Source: Phycisphaerales bacterium (GTDB lineage: Bacteria; Planctomycetota; Phycisphaerae; SM23-33). From it: a DNA stretch of 64,000 nucleotides. The notes under the pieces were generated by a model. That model was not told the DNA's origin. It saw nothing but the letters and a program-made list of their open reading frames with translations, and made no database searches. The position numbers and the translations under genes were made by a program. How positions within the stretch are numbered: position 1 is the first letter of the stretch; every line of letters begins with the position of its first letter. This document shows, one piece after another, positions 1 to 10,191 of this stretch. The DNA is taken from NCBI GenBank assembly GCA_018644725.1, contig JABGPZ010000094.1, positions 1 through 64,000 of the forward strand, given 5' to 3'.

Positions 1-101
1 CGCCGTCCAATCACATCCCTCACCCCGAAAAACGGTATTTTTCAAGATGCCCAAAATCATCAACCCAACATGAATGTCGGGCCGATAATTGAAGTAACCA
101 T

Positions 102-998
102 ATGAACACACCGATGCAAAATCAAAACGTGACATCCCGACTTGGAGGGCGAACAGGAATGAGCTTCCTTCGCATTGTGACATTCTTGCTGTGCGGATCT
201 TTTTTTTGTGGAGGGTGTTACAACCCCGACGATGTGAAATCGTTCTTGGCCAACCCGCCTCGTCCGGTCGCGACGGCAGAGTACCGCGTCTACCCGCCCG
301 ACCAGCTTCTTATCAGCAGTGACAACATGGAAGAGTTCAAGGCGGAGCTGGGCAAGCGCGGGATGATCATCGATGTCAAACCCGACGGCAAGGTCAACCT
401 GCCGCTTTTGGGTGAAGTGTATGTCGCGGGCAAAACCCTCAAGGAAATTGAGAAGGAAATTCTCAAGTCTGCCAGCAAGTACTATTCAGAAGCAACCTGC
501 GACGTCGATGTCCTGCAATACAATTCGCAGAAGTATTACGTCTTTGGTCAAGTCAACAATCCTGGACCCAAGCCTTGGTCGGGACGCGATAGCGTGATTG
601 ATGCACTGTCGATTTCCCTGCCCACGGAATTGGCGTGGACCGAGCGGATTGTGATTGTCCGTGGCGAAACCCCGCAAATGGGCGGGTATGAGCGCAAGCA
701 CAGCAAGCAATACATCCACACGGGTGTCAACCCCGAGCGTCGCGGTCATCCGCGTCGCCGGATGGTAGTGAACATGCTGGCGATGATACGGTCGGGTGAT
801 TTGAGCGGTAATATACTGCTCCATCCCGGTGACATCGTATACGTCCAGCCTACTCCCATGGCCAAGATCGGACTTTTCTTCCGCAGAATTGGCTTCCCAA
901 TGCAGGAAGCAAGCACTGCCGTTCGATCCTGGCGTGAAATTTCAGACCCGAGCTATAGTCGTGGTGTCTGGAGCAACTCAAGTGATGGAGGCAGGTAG
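102..998 (+). CDS. Polysaccharide biosynthesis/export outer-membrane lipoprotein (Wza/OPX-like, SLBB)
   Basis: Lipoprotein-type signal (LLCGSFFCGGC); YRVYPPDQLLISS...GKVNLPLLGEVYVAGKTLKEIEKEI poly-export motif; next to Wzz-like and Wzc-like genes. Confidence 0.85.
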   Translation: MNTPMQNQNVTSRLGGRTGMSFLRIVTFLLCGSFFCGGCYNPDDVKSFLANPPRPVATAEYRVYPPDQLLISSDNMEEFKAELGKRGMIIDVKPDGKVNLPLLGEVYVAGKTLKEIEKEILKSASKYYSEATCDVDVLQYNSQKYYVFGQVNNPGPKPWSGRDSVIDALSISLPTELAWTERIVIVRGETPQMGGYERKHSKQYIHTGVNPERRGHPRRRMVVNMLAMIRSGDLSGNILLHPGDIVYVQPTPMAKIGLFFRRIGFPMQEASTAVRSWREISDPSYSRGVWSNSSDGGR

Positions 999-2643
999 CA
1001 CATCCATGGCTGAAAGCACTTTTATCACAGGGAAAACCCCTCGCGACTTCGTTCGAATTCTATTCCGACGCAAGCGCGTATTTTTGCTGGCCGTCGCGAC
1101 GGTGATGATTCTGGCATTGCGCGTGTCAACGGAGTTGCCGCTTCGATATGCCGCTACCGCCAAGTTGCGTCGCGTGTCCAGCGGGACGATGGAACGAACG
1201 AATCAGACGATTTTTGATGATGTCAAACGTTCGCTCAATGATGACCTCGCCGGGCGACGTGCGGTGGAACGTGCCTTGAGCGCGTTGGGAATGGACAAAA
1301 AACTCTCCCATGAAACCACAGGTGAGCTGACCCCCGAAGGGCGGCAAGGCTTCGAGGACATGGTTGACAAGGTGTTGGCGGACACTCGGATTCGCTGGGC
1401 GGTCAAAAGTAAGAATAAGGATGACATTTCGATTGAGGTCACCCATGCCGATCCCCAAAAGGCCCGTGAAATCCCCAATCAGCTCATCGACAGCTATATC
1501 ACCACGACGCTGCGGGAAATTACCGAGAAACTTACGCGCGAAAGTGATTTTTACGGGAAAGAGTACAACCGGACCCTCGGCGAACTTGATGCATTGCGTG
1601 CCCGCAAACATAAGCTTCAGCGTGAACACATTGGCCTGAGCCGTTCGATTCCGTACCAGATGATCCACGAGATGCAACGCACTCGCGCTCAGCTGGAAGG
1701 CGAGGCCGTACAGATCAAAACCGCCAAGACACACTTGGCGAGGCTGGAAAAACGTCTTCTGGATATGCGGGACGGAAACGTTCCTGACAGCGTGCAGTGG
1801 GGGCCGAACCCGGAACTCGAACGCCTCGCTGTGGAACGTCGCAATCTTCAGGAACGCCTCGAATCATTGCGCTATCTCCAGCACATGACGGACGATCACC
1901 CCTCGATCCAGGGACTGTTGCAGTCGCTGGAATTGATGGAAAAGCGAATCAAGGAAACGCCGCCCATGATCAAGGTGGGCGAGACCTATTCCTCGGCTGC
2001 AATCGATATTCTCGCCGCCGATGTCGAAGCGACGCACCACGAAATCGAACTCACCCAAAGCCGCTATAACAATCTCAAAGCGTTGCACGAAGGGTATGTC
2101 AGGCAACAGGAAGAGCTGAACACGCTGCGGGACGACTATGTGAAGTTGCTGGATGAAGTTGATGTCAAGGCCGTGGAAGTCGCTGGCTGGAATAAACGAT
2201 ATAAAGAAGCCCAGTCGTTGCTGGGTGCGGAATTGGCCCAGGAAAACAACCGCCTGACCCACTTCAAAGCTCGTATCCCCCTTCGGCCGTCTGGGCCGAG
2301 CCTGTTCCTCTCGTTCGCCGGGAGTATTGGCGGGGGGCTTGTGGTAGGGCTGGGTCTGGTGTTCTTGTTGACGCTTCTGGACCGGACGGTCTCGACCGCT
2401 GACGAAATTGAACGCTACTTCGGCGTTGCCAGCCACGGGTCCGTGCGAGAAATCACGACCCATCGCGAGCGCGTCCGTCGTTGGCAATGGCGAATTCTGG
2501 TCTGGCCACTGTTCACAATTGTGGCGGTGTTGCTGATTGCCTACTACAGCGTTACGCTTTATCTCCGCCTGGCGGAACCGATCCTCTACAAAGAGTGGCA
2601 GGCTTCGGCCATCGATCTGATCCTCAAGCAATTTGGAGGCTAA
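985..2643 (+). CDS. Wzz/GumC-like chain-length determinant protein
   Basis: N- and C-terminal TM segments around a long coiled coil; C-terminal P-x2-P-x4-P style region (IPLRPSGPSLFLSF). The ORF opens at 829, but an ATG at 985 or 1006 is more plausible. Confidence 0.8.
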   Translation: MEAGSTSMAESTFITGKTPRDFVRILFRRKRVFLLAVATVMILALRVSTELPLRYAATAKLRRVSSGTMERTNQTIFDDVKRSLNDDLAGRRAVERALSALGMDKKLSHETTGELTPEGRQGFEDMVDKVLADTRIRWAVKSKNKDDISIEVTHADPQKAREIPNQLIDSYITTTLREITEKLTRESDFYGKEYNRTLGELDALRARKHKLQREHIGLSRSIPYQMIHEMQRTRAQLEGEAVQIKTAKTHLARLEKRLLDMRDGNVPDSVQWGPNPELERLAVERRNLQERLESLRYLQHMTDDHPSIQGLLQSLELMEKRIKETPPMIKVGETYSSAAIDILAADVEATHHEIELTQSRYNNLKALHEGYVRQQEELNTLRDDYVKLLDEVDVKAVEVAGWNKRYKEAQSLLGAELAQENNRLTHFKARIPLRPSGPSLFLSFAGSIGGGLVVGLGLVFLLTLLDRTVSTADEIERYFGVASHGSVREITTHRERVRRWQWRILVWPLFTIVAVLLIAYYSVTLYLRLAEPILYKEWQASAIDLILKQFGG

Positions 2644-2661
2644 CCCTAAACGGGAAACACC

Positions 2662-4320
2662 ATGTATCTCGACTATTACAATCTAGAGGAACACCCCTTC
2701 TCGCTGAACTGCGATGAGCGGTTCTATTACAAAAGCGCCGTCCACGCCGAGACGCTCGAGAACATCCTCTATACGGTTCGCCAGCGCCAGGGTTTGGTGT
2801 TGGTGACGGGGGAAATCGGTTCGGGTAAAACCTTTATGGCTGCGATGTTGCGTAAGGCACTCGAGCCGACGACGGTGACGATTCCGATTCAAAACCCGCC
2901 GCAGTCGCCCCGCCAGCTTGTGCGGACGATGGCCCAGACAATGGGTCTGCGTGTGACCTCTGATAGCGAAGTTGACGAATTGACCGACGCGAAGCATCAG
3001 CACGCCCGTCGGATGTATAAGCGCGACCGCCTTCTGGTGATGACGATCGACGAATGCCAGGACCTTTCGGAAGATACGCTCCTGGAAATCCGCCGCTTCG
3101 CCAACTGGGAAGAACAGGGCGACCACCTCCTGCAGATGGTCCTCATCGGCCAGCCCGAACTGCGCGAACAACTTCAGTCGCCGCAGTGGGAACCGATCCG
3201 CCAGCGCGTGGTGCTCAGCTATCACCTTGGGAACCTGTCCCGCACCGATAGCGGCGCGTATATTGATCACCGTCTTTCGGTCGCTTCGGGCGAAGAGCTT
3301 CCCGGTGTGTTGTTCAGCGAAGACGCCAAAGATTCGATTTTCGAACATGCCGGCGGCACGCCGCGCGTGATTAATGTCTTGAGTGACAACGTCTTGCGAC
3401 TCGCCGCAAGCCTCCAGGAACGCACGGTGACCGCCGAGCGCGTCGAACAGGCTGCGCGGGAAATGGTCCTCGCTGACCCGGCCGGCCCGAGCCCGCTTCA
3501 CCTCAAAGACGAGGTGGAACTTGTTGAGTTGGCGCCGACCGCAGAGGGCGAACCCGCCCCCCGAGCTCACCGCGCGATTCCCACGCCGCCCAAAACGGTT
3601 CGCCCGTTGCCGCACCGCATGGTGCGCGTCGATAAGGCCAAGGCCGACAAGACCTTCAGCGAATTGCTCGTGTCTCATCATGACCGTGGCGGCGCCATTG
3701 CCGAAGAATATCGCGCGTTGCGCACGAGTCTTATTGCCCAAGCTGGCGGCGAACGGTTCTGCTATATGGTGACCTCGGCCGAGCCGGGCGAAGGGAAAAC
3801 CGTCACGACGATCAACCTCGGGCTGGTCTTGGCCGAATGGGCCGACAAAAAGACCATCCTCGTCGACTTCAATATGCGAAATGGCCGGAAAATGGCCAAA
3901 ATGCTCCACGGGAATATTGGCCCGGGCATGGCCGAGATGCTTCGCGGCGAAGCGACCCTCAACGAGGTGATCCAGCCGACCCCCTATGACAACCTGTTCT
4001 TTATTTCCGCCGGCGATGTCAAACCCGGTGAAATTGGCAATCTGGTCTCCCACGGCGAGCTTGAAGAGCTTGTGATTGACCTGCGCCGCATCTACGATTT
4101 CGTGATTTTCGATACGCCAGCGATCAACCAGATCGCCGATGCGGGCATGCTGGGCCTGTCAGCCGGCGAGGCCCTGTTGGTGGTGCGGATGTACAAAACC
4201 CGCCGCGAATCGGTCGAAACTGCCATCCGCCTGCTCGAAGCGTCCAACGTCAAGTTTGGCGGCGTGGTCCTTACCGACCGCAAGCACTTTATCCCCGACT
4301 GGCTCTATGACATGGTATAG
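2662..4320 (+). CDS. ExeA-type AAA ATPase fused to CpsD/Wzc-like P-loop ATPase
   Basis: N-terminal YYNLEEHPFSLNCDERFYY + GEIGSGKT + MTIDECQDL (ExeA/XrtA-associated ATPase type); C-terminal AEEYRALRTSL...TSAEPGEGKTVTTINLG...VIFDTPAI (BY-kinase/MinD fold). Confidence 0.88.
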   Translation: MYLDYYNLEEHPFSLNCDERFYYKSAVHAETLENILYTVRQRQGLVLVTGEIGSGKTFMAAMLRKALEPTTVTIPIQNPPQSPRQLVRTMAQTMGLRVTSDSEVDELTDAKHQHARRMYKRDRLLVMTIDECQDLSEDTLLEIRRFANWEEQGDHLLQMVLIGQPELREQLQSPQWEPIRQRVVLSYHLGNLSRTDSGAYIDHRLSVASGEELPGVLFSEDAKDSIFEHAGGTPRVINVLSDNVLRLAASLQERTVTAERVEQAAREMVLADPAGPSPLHLKDEVELVELAPTAEGEPAPRAHRAIPTPPKTVRPLPHRMVRVDKAKADKTFSELLVSHHDRGGAIAEEYRALRTSLIAQAGGERFCYMVTSAEPGEGKTVTTINLGLVLAEWADKKTILVDFNMRNGRKMAKMLHGNIGPGMAEMLRGEATLNEVIQPTPYDNLFFISAGDVKPGEIGNLVSHGELEELVIDLRRIYDFVIFDTPAINQIADAGMLGLSAGEALLVVRMYKTRRESVETAIRLLEASNVKFGGVVLTDRKHFIPDWLYDMV

Positions 4321-4516
4321 TCGCGCAGCCTTGGGCTGATCGTGTGTTTTTCTACTGGCTGCGGCATCGGCCAACAGTGTCATCCTCACTCGACGACCCT
4401 TTTGGGGTTCAGGAGTTGTTTTTTTGGAGCAATTGGTTGGGAAAACCAGAGGAATTGTGCTATAGTTTCCTCCGGTTTCGCCATCGGGCGAGCGGAGCAA
4501 TACGTAAGGACGATTC

Positions 4517-5551
4517 ATGCAACACCGACGGTACAATTTACTTTGGTTGGTGGCGATTTCCGCCGCGACGCTGCTGGGCGGTTGTGATGTTCAGCATGAC
4601 ACGTATACGCAGGAAATCCGCCGCGAAAACGGCCTGGTGGTGATCCTCCCCGGCATCGAAGGCACGAGCGGATTCAACCTCGATATCCGTCGTGGCCTCG
4701 ACCAGGCGGGCTGTTATCGTTCGATCCCGATTTACAATTGGGGCAACCCCGTTCCGTTGGTGGGTATGCTTTTCAAGCAGGCAGGCCTCGGCAATCGCTG
4801 GAGCGCCCAGGATATCGCCGGTCGGATCGAAGACTACGTCGACGAATACCCCAACCGCCCAGTCTATATCATTGGCCACAGCGGTGGCGGGGCGTTGGCG
4901 GTTCTCATCGCCGAGGAAATGCCCGAAGACAAGCCCGTCGACGGCCTGATCCTGCTCAGTGCCAGTATTTCCAGAGGCTATGATCTTACCAAGGCCCTTG
5001 CGCGTTGCCGCCGGGGGATCGTGAATTATTACAACACATCCGACGTGGGGCTGTTGGGCGTTGGCACGGTGCTGTTCGGCACGGCCGACGGCGGGCGCGG
5101 TGCGAGCGCAGGCCTCACGAGCTTCGATTTCGGTGACGACAAATTGTATCAGGTGGAACTCACCCGCGAGATCACCGGTCCGTTCGGCGGGAGCGCACAT
5201 GCCGTGGCGACCAATCCCGGATTCGTCAGCCGCTATGTCGCGCCGTGGGTGCTCAACAGCATTTGGCGCGAAGACCTCATCAGCGTTCCCGTCACCCAGC
5301 ACGGCCCGCGGCCCGAACCCGAGCCCGAACCTCAAGAACCTTTGGATGACGAGGGCGAATTCGCGGCCGATGTCGATTCCGACATGCTCCCCGATTCGGA
5401 GGAGGCTCCCGATGAGGCCCCCGCCGACTCGGCAGAGAATGACCAAGCGCCCGCCGAAGCCGAAGACGCGGATGAGCAATCTGAACTCGACGATAAATCC
5501 GATGCGACGGCGAAACGTTCTGCGAAGGAATCCGGGACCGATTGGCAATAG
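4517..5551 (+). CDS. Lipoprotein alpha/beta hydrolase with acidic low-complexity C-terminus
   Basis: Lipobox LLGGC; nucleophile elbow GHSGGG; D/E/P/A-rich tail. Confidence 0.65.
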   Translation: MQHRRYNLLWLVAISAATLLGGCDVQHDTYTQEIRRENGLVVILPGIEGTSGFNLDIRRGLDQAGCYRSIPIYNWGNPVPLVGMLFKQAGLGNRWSAQDIAGRIEDYVDEYPNRPVYIIGHSGGGALAVLIAEEMPEDKPVDGLILLSASISRGYDLTKALARCRRGIVNYYNTSDVGLLGVGTVLFGTADGGRGASAGLTSFDFGDDKLYQVELTREITGPFGGSAHAVATNPGFVSRYVAPWVLNSIWREDLISVPVTQHGPRPEPEPEPQEPLDDEGEFAADVDSDMLPDSEEAPDEAPADSAENDQAPAEAEDADEQSELDDKSDATAKRSAKESGTDWQ

Positions 5552-5701
5552 TTGCACTTCGAAATGGAGACAGTCAAGCTTCTGGCTGTGATGAAACAGG
5601 CGGAAATGAAAGACCAAGGATGAAAAACGAAAGAGTGGGGACAAATCGGTTGCAAAACCACCCCCGCTGACGTAGAGTAAAGCATGAAATGATCGGACGA
5701 T

Positions 5702-5995
5702 GTGATGAGGACGAGCAAATCCAATCCCTCGACGTTTCCCGTGGAGGACCGACAAGCCTGGATCTGTCGCGGCTTAAGCCAGGCAGAACGGACGATGGTG
5801 CTTTTGCGCGATCGTTGTTTCTTTGGATCGTGGGCGGCACTGCGGGCAATGCTCCAATGTGAAGTTGCCTCGCCTCGCCCGAAATCGCCTCATCTGATCG
5901 AACGCCTCGAACGTGATCTTCAGTGCCTGGATTCGCTCCAGCGCCTCGAACAATTAGAAGGAATTCAGCTTGCGGTGGTCCCGCAAGCAGGTTGA
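5702..5995 (+). CDS. Small hypothetical protein
   Basis: 97-aa ORF between two clear CDSs; no recognised domain. Confidence 0.4.
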   Translation: MMRTSKSNPSTFPVEDRQAWICRGLSQAERTMVLLRDRCFFGSWAALRAMLQCEVASPRPKSPHLIERLERDLQCLDSLQRLEQLEGIQLAVVPQAG

Positions 5996-6010
5996 ACCAA
6001 GGAGACCTCC

Positions 6011-7237
6011 ATGACCCAACGCGTGATGTGGATGATGATTTTGGCATACGGTAGCCTGATGGGCTGTACGACACCCGTGAGCTATGCGCCGTCGAATACC
6101 CCCACGGCCGTCGAGCCCGTTGCCACCAAGGCCAAGCTCAAGAGCCTCGGCTTGCAGTATTACTGGAAGGGCAAGGTCCCGCTGCAACCGGCGGAAATCA
6201 TTACCAAGATGTGGGCGGTGGATGACCTGATCTATTTCCTGACCAACCAGCGCAATCTCTACGCGTTCAATGCGCGCGTGGGCGTGCCGATGTGGGCGGT
6301 CAATGTGACGTCCAAACCCGAACCGATCTATGCGCCGACCCATTACCGGGGGATGCAGCTGACGAAAGAAGTGGGTGGGGTGAAGGAAATTCAGACCCCG
6401 CCGAGTCCCGAGAAAATAAAATCGATCGACGCGACATTGATCAATACCGCCACGCGCGTTGTGGTGATCGACGGCAAGGGCAAGGTCTGGCGCGATTTCT
6501 CGTACCGGAATTTCTCGGCCGGCGCCAAGGCCGCCACCAACGGCTGGAACATCTACGTCCCGACCCCGACCAAGCTCGCCTACTGCGTGCGCCTCAACGA
6601 GGCGGTCACCTGCTGGTGGCGCAGCATCAATGGCGGCGAAATGATCAAGGCCCCCATGATCGTCTATGACAAGAACGTCTTTATCGGTACGATGGACGGC
6701 ACCGTCAAGCTGATGGACACCGAGACCGGCGGGCACACGTGGAGAAAAACTCTCCCCGGCACCATCGACACGCCGTTCCACGTCGACGGGCGCGGAATTT
6801 TTGTAGCTTGCGGCGACCGGAACATCCACGGGCTGAATTTCTCGGGCGTGGCACTGTGGTATCCCTGCACGTTCGATAGCGAATTTGTTGGCCCGATGCG
6901 CGCAACCGACCGCTCGCTGCTCCAGCGCACCCTCGGCGAAGGGCTCTGCTGCGTGAACGTGACCACTGGCAAGCTCCGCTGGTCCAACACCAAGCTCGTC
7001 AAGCCTGTCGCGCTGATCGAGGGCAAGATGTTCTGCCTCGACACCGCCGGGAACATCCAGGCCATCAACGAGATCACCGGCAAGGCGACGATAACCATCC
7101 CCGCGACCGGATTCGACTTTGTCGGAACCAACCTGCGCGCGAAAAGCATCTACGGCGCAACCTCCAATGGCATCGTCTATTGCATTCGCCACGAAGACGC
7201 GGGCATTTTGACCTCCGAAGAATTCCAGCGCCAATAG
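6011..7237 (+). CDS. PQQ-like beta-propeller repeat lipoprotein
   Basis: SD AAGGAGA; lipobox LMGCT; repeated NLYAFNARVGVPMWAVNV / GTVKLMDTETGGHTWRKTL blades. Confidence 0.75.
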   Translation: MTQRVMWMMILAYGSLMGCTTPVSYAPSNTPTAVEPVATKAKLKSLGLQYYWKGKVPLQPAEIITKMWAVDDLIYFLTNQRNLYAFNARVGVPMWAVNVTSKPEPIYAPTHYRGMQLTKEVGGVKEIQTPPSPEKIKSIDATLINTATRVVVIDGKGKVWRDFSYRNFSAGAKAATNGWNIYVPTPTKLAYCVRLNEAVTCWWRSINGGEMIKAPMIVYDKNVFIGTMDGTVKLMDTETGGHTWRKTLPGTIDTPFHVDGRGIFVACGDRNIHGLNFSGVALWYPCTFDSEFVGPMRATDRSLLQRTLGEGLCCVNVTTGKLRWSNTKLVKPVALIEGKMFCLDTAGNIQAINEITGKATITIPATGFDFVGTNLRAKSIYGATSNGIVYCIRHEDAGILTSEEFQRQ

Positions 7238-7256
7238 AGGCCGAAGCAAACTACAC

Positions 7257-7282
7257 ACCGCCCCCCTGTGGGGCGGTTTTTG
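7257..7282 (+). terminator. Rho-independent terminator
   Basis: ACCGCCCC-CCTGT-GGGGCGGT then T-run. Confidence 0.85.
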
Positions 7283-7295
7283 TATAATGGGACAC

Positions 7296-7312
7296 ATACC
7301 CCCATAGAGTAT
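7296..7312. promoter_or_regulatory. Second, imperfect CsoR-type operator
   Basis: ATACCCC-CAT-AGAGTAT, same 7-3-7 layout as the perfect site at 7375. Confidence 0.5.
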
Positions 7313-7336
7313 TTCTCGAAATATCAGGTTTTGCAC

Positions 7337-7391
7337 TTGACGGGCGAGAAGGGGCTGGCTACAGTGTAATGGACATACCCCGAGGGGGTAT
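7337..7391 (+). promoter_or_regulatory. csoR operon promoter plus CsoR-type operator
   Basis: TTGACG (7337-7342), 17 bp, TACAGT (7360-7365); perfect inverted repeat ATACCCC-GAG-GGGGTAT at 7375-7391. Confidence 0.8.
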
Positions 7392-7418
7392 CCTACTTCT
7401 ACCGACAGGAGGCCTCGA

Positions 7419-7700
7419 ATGCCCATTTGTGATTGCAACAAAACACTGCTACTGAACCGAGTCAAGCGCCTGGAAGGTCAGCTTCGCGGGATTCGCAAAA
7501 TGATTGAGGAAGATCGCGATTGTGTGGATGTGTTGCGGCAGATTGCTGCGGCGACTGGCGCGGGGAAATCGTTGGGGATGGTGATGCTCGAAGACCACAT
7601 GAAGACGTGCGTTGTCGATGCGTTCGAGTCTGGCAACGAGGGGCGCAAGACCCAGCGCGTGGACGAAGTCGTTGACCTGATCCGGAAATTCAGCCGCTAG
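7419..7700 (+). CDS. csoR: CsoR-family metal-sensing transcriptional repressor
   Basis: DUF156 fold; C35-x24-H60-x3-C64 ligand set with the spacing used by M. tuberculosis CsoR; extra N-terminal CxC. Confidence 0.9.
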   Translation: MPICDCNKTLLLNRVKRLEGQLRGIRKMIEEDRDCVDVLRQIAAATGAGKSLGMVMLEDHMKTCVVDAFESGNEGRKTQRVDEVVDLIRKFSR

Positions 7701-7718
7701 GCTGGCAAGGAGATTCGC

Positions 7719-9359
7719 GTGAAACGTAATGAAGATTATCCAGTGGAATCGATTTCCCTTGACCGCCTCGGCGCAAAGGCATCGCCCGAGAGTACTCCGT
7801 CGCATCCGCCGCTGCCGAAGCGCAAGTGGAAGTCTCGCATCCTGGCGCCGCTGGCGTTGTTGTTGGTTTTTGGAGGGATTCTGGGCTTGGCTGCATTGGA
7901 TGTGCTGTTCCCGGGCCGCTCTGTTGAGGTCATTCCGGTTGTGCCCCGCGCGGCGACGCATCCCGTTTCCGTCGAGCCGTCCAAGGCCCCCGCAACCGAA
8001 GCGACCGTGACCACCGGTGGCCAACTGGTTGCCCAGGGCAGCGGTTGGGTCGAGCCTGATCCGTATGAAGAATATGCCACTGCGCTCACGGGCGGGGTGA
8101 TTTCCGAGATTTTGGTTCTCGACGGCGAGGCCGTGACTCCGGGGCAAATCGTCGCGAAGATGGTGTCCGACGGCGCGGAAATCGCGCTTGCCGGTGCCGA
8201 GGCCAAGCTGGCCACCGCACAGGCGGCGTCGCCGTTGGCGATGGCAGAGCTCCAAGGCGCCCAGAGCGATTGGGACAATCCCATCGAGCAGGAGCGCAAG
8301 GTCGAAGTGACCACCGCCGCACTGGCAGAAATTCGTGCCGAGCGCAAGCAACTCCCCGCGCTGATCGCAGCGGAGGGAGCGCTGTGCAAGCAGCTCAAAG
8401 ACGAGTTGAATCGTATGACTGCGGCACGCAAAAAAGAAATCGCAACCGACTTTGAACTCAAGAGCGCTCAATATCGCCTCGAGAGTCAGCACGCCAAGCA
8501 CGAAGCGATGATTCAGCGCAAGGCGATTCTTGACGCGAAGATCGCCGGCCTCGAGTCGGAGGTCAAAGCCGCTCAGCGCGACTTGAAACTTCGCATCAAC
8601 GAGCGGCGCGCCCTCGACCAGGCCAAGGCGGCCGTCGCGAGTGCCAAGGCCACGGTCGCATCGGCCGAGTCCGACCGCCGCGATGCCAAGCTGCGTCTGG
8701 ATCGGATGTCCATCCGCGCCGTCAAGGCGGGCGTGGTGATGCGTCGGCTCAAAAGCCCGGGCGAAAAGCTCAGCGTGATTTCCGACAATCCCGATTCGGC
8801 GAAGGTGCTGAGTCTCTACGATCCGAAGAAGCTGCAGGTCCGCGTGGACGTTGCCGCCAGCGAGGCCAAGCCCGTTCAGGTTGGTCAGCGCGCCGAGGTT
8901 GTGATCGACATTGAAGGCACGACGGTCTTTGCCGGGCGCGTGACGCGCATCGTCAACGAGGCCGACGCCCAGAAAAACACCCTCGAGGTCAAGGTCGCCA
9001 TTGATGCGCCCTCGGCCGCAATTCGCCCGGGGATGTATGGCCGTGTGAAATTCTATTCCCGCGGCAGGACGGTCGCCGCCTCGTCGGGGTCCAAGTCCGT
9101 TGGCGAGGGCGCGGGGATGGTCGCGCTGTATCTGCCCAAGGCGCTCATCGTCGAGCATCAAGGTGCGAAGGTCGTTTGGCTGTCGATGGATGGCGTTGCC
9201 CAGCGCACCGAGGTCACTCTTGGCCGCGGCGAAGACGGCGATTGGGTGGAAGTTGCCACGGGTCTCCGCGGAGGCGATCGTGTGATCGTTGGCGATCTTT
9301 CGGATCTGCGCGACGGTGAAAAGGTGACCGAAATTGGAGAATCCAAAGACTACCGCTGA
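7719..9359 (+). CDS. HlyD/MacA-like periplasmic membrane fusion protein
   Basis: GTG start with AAGGAG SD; TM anchor, biotinyl-lipoyl halves, long coiled coil, beta-barrel (VQVGQRAEVVIDIEGTTVFAGRVTRIV). Confidence 0.85.
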   Translation: MKRNEDYPVESISLDRLGAKASPESTPSHPPLPKRKWKSRILAPLALLLVFGGILGLAALDVLFPGRSVEVIPVVPRAATHPVSVEPSKAPATEATVTTGGQLVAQGSGWVEPDPYEEYATALTGGVISEILVLDGEAVTPGQIVAKMVSDGAEIALAGAEAKLATAQAASPLAMAELQGAQSDWDNPIEQERKVEVTTAALAEIRAERKQLPALIAAEGALCKQLKDELNRMTAARKKEIATDFELKSAQYRLESQHAKHEAMIQRKAILDAKIAGLESEVKAAQRDLKLRINERRALDQAKAAVASAKATVASAESDRRDAKLRLDRMSIRAVKAGVVMRRLKSPGEKLSVISDNPDSAKVLSLYDPKKLQVRVDVAASEAKPVQVGQRAEVVIDIEGTTVFAGRVTRIVNEADAQKNTLEVKVAIDAPSAAIRPGMYGRVKFYSRGRTVAASSGSKSVGEGAGMVALYLPKALIVEHQGAKVVWLSMDGVAQRTEVTLGRGEDGDWVEVATGLRGGDRVIVGDLSDLRDGEKVTEIGESKDYR

Positions 9360-9387
9360 GGCAAGCGCCCCGGCGAAAGGATGAATC

Positions 9388-10191
9388 ATGACGTTAATTG
9401 AATGCAAAAATCTGACACGAACCTACCGCAAAGCAGGCCGCAGTGGCGCGGAAGTGACCCCGTTGCGCGAGATGAATCTCAACGTGGACCAGGGGTCGTT
9501 TCTGGCGCTGATGGGCCCGAGCGGCTCGGGCAAAACAACGCTGCTGAATATGCTCGCGGGCATCGACCGGCCCACCGGCGGCGAATTGTGGATCAGCGGG
9601 ATGAACATTGCGGACCTTTCCCGCGCGGCGTTGGCGGATTGGCGCGCGAAGTCCATCGGCTACATCTTCCAACTGTACAATCTCGTGCCGGTTCTCACCG
9701 CCTACGAAAATGTCGAGCTGCCGCTGCTGCTGCACAAGTTGACCCGCGCTGAGCGGCACGAACGTGTCTGCACCGCGTTGGACCTTGTGGGCCTCAGCGA
9801 CCGTCACGATCACTACCCGCGCCAGCTTTCTGGCGGCCAGGAACAGCGCGTCGCGATTGCCCGCGCGATTGTGACCGACCCGGACATCATCGTTGCCGAC
9901 GAACCCACGGGCGACCTGGACAAGGCCGGCGCGGTGGCGATTATGAACCTGCTGTGCCGCCTGAATTCCGAAATGGGCAAGACGCTCATCATGGTCACGC
10001 ACGATCCGAAATGTGCCGACTATGCCAACCAAACCCTGCACCTGGAAAAGGGGAAACTCGTCGAGGCGGAAATGCTCAACGAGGACGAAGTGATTGTGGT
10101 TCACGACGACGAAGTGGAAATTTGCCGCTGCGAAATCTGCGACTGTGACCCCTGCGAGTGCGCCCCGGGAGAGACTGAAGGCCAAGCATGA
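9388..10191 (+). CDS. ABC transporter ATP-binding protein (MacB/LolD-like) with C-terminal Cys-rich tail
   Basis: [35 protein letters not shown]; tail [13 protein letters not shown]. Confidence 0.93.
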   Translation: MTLIECKNLTRTYRKAGRSGAEVTPLREMNLNVDQGSFLALMGPSGSGKTTLLNMLAGIDRPTGGELWISGMNIADLSRAALADWRAKSIGYIFQLYNLVPVLTAYENVELPLLLHKLTRAERHERVCTALDLVGLSDRHDHYPRQLSGGQEQRVAIARAIVTDPDIIVADEPTGDLDKAGAVAIMNLLCRLNSEMGKTLIMVTHDPKCADYANQTLHLEKGKLVEAEMLNEDEVIVVHDDEVEICRCEICDCDPCECAPGETEGQA

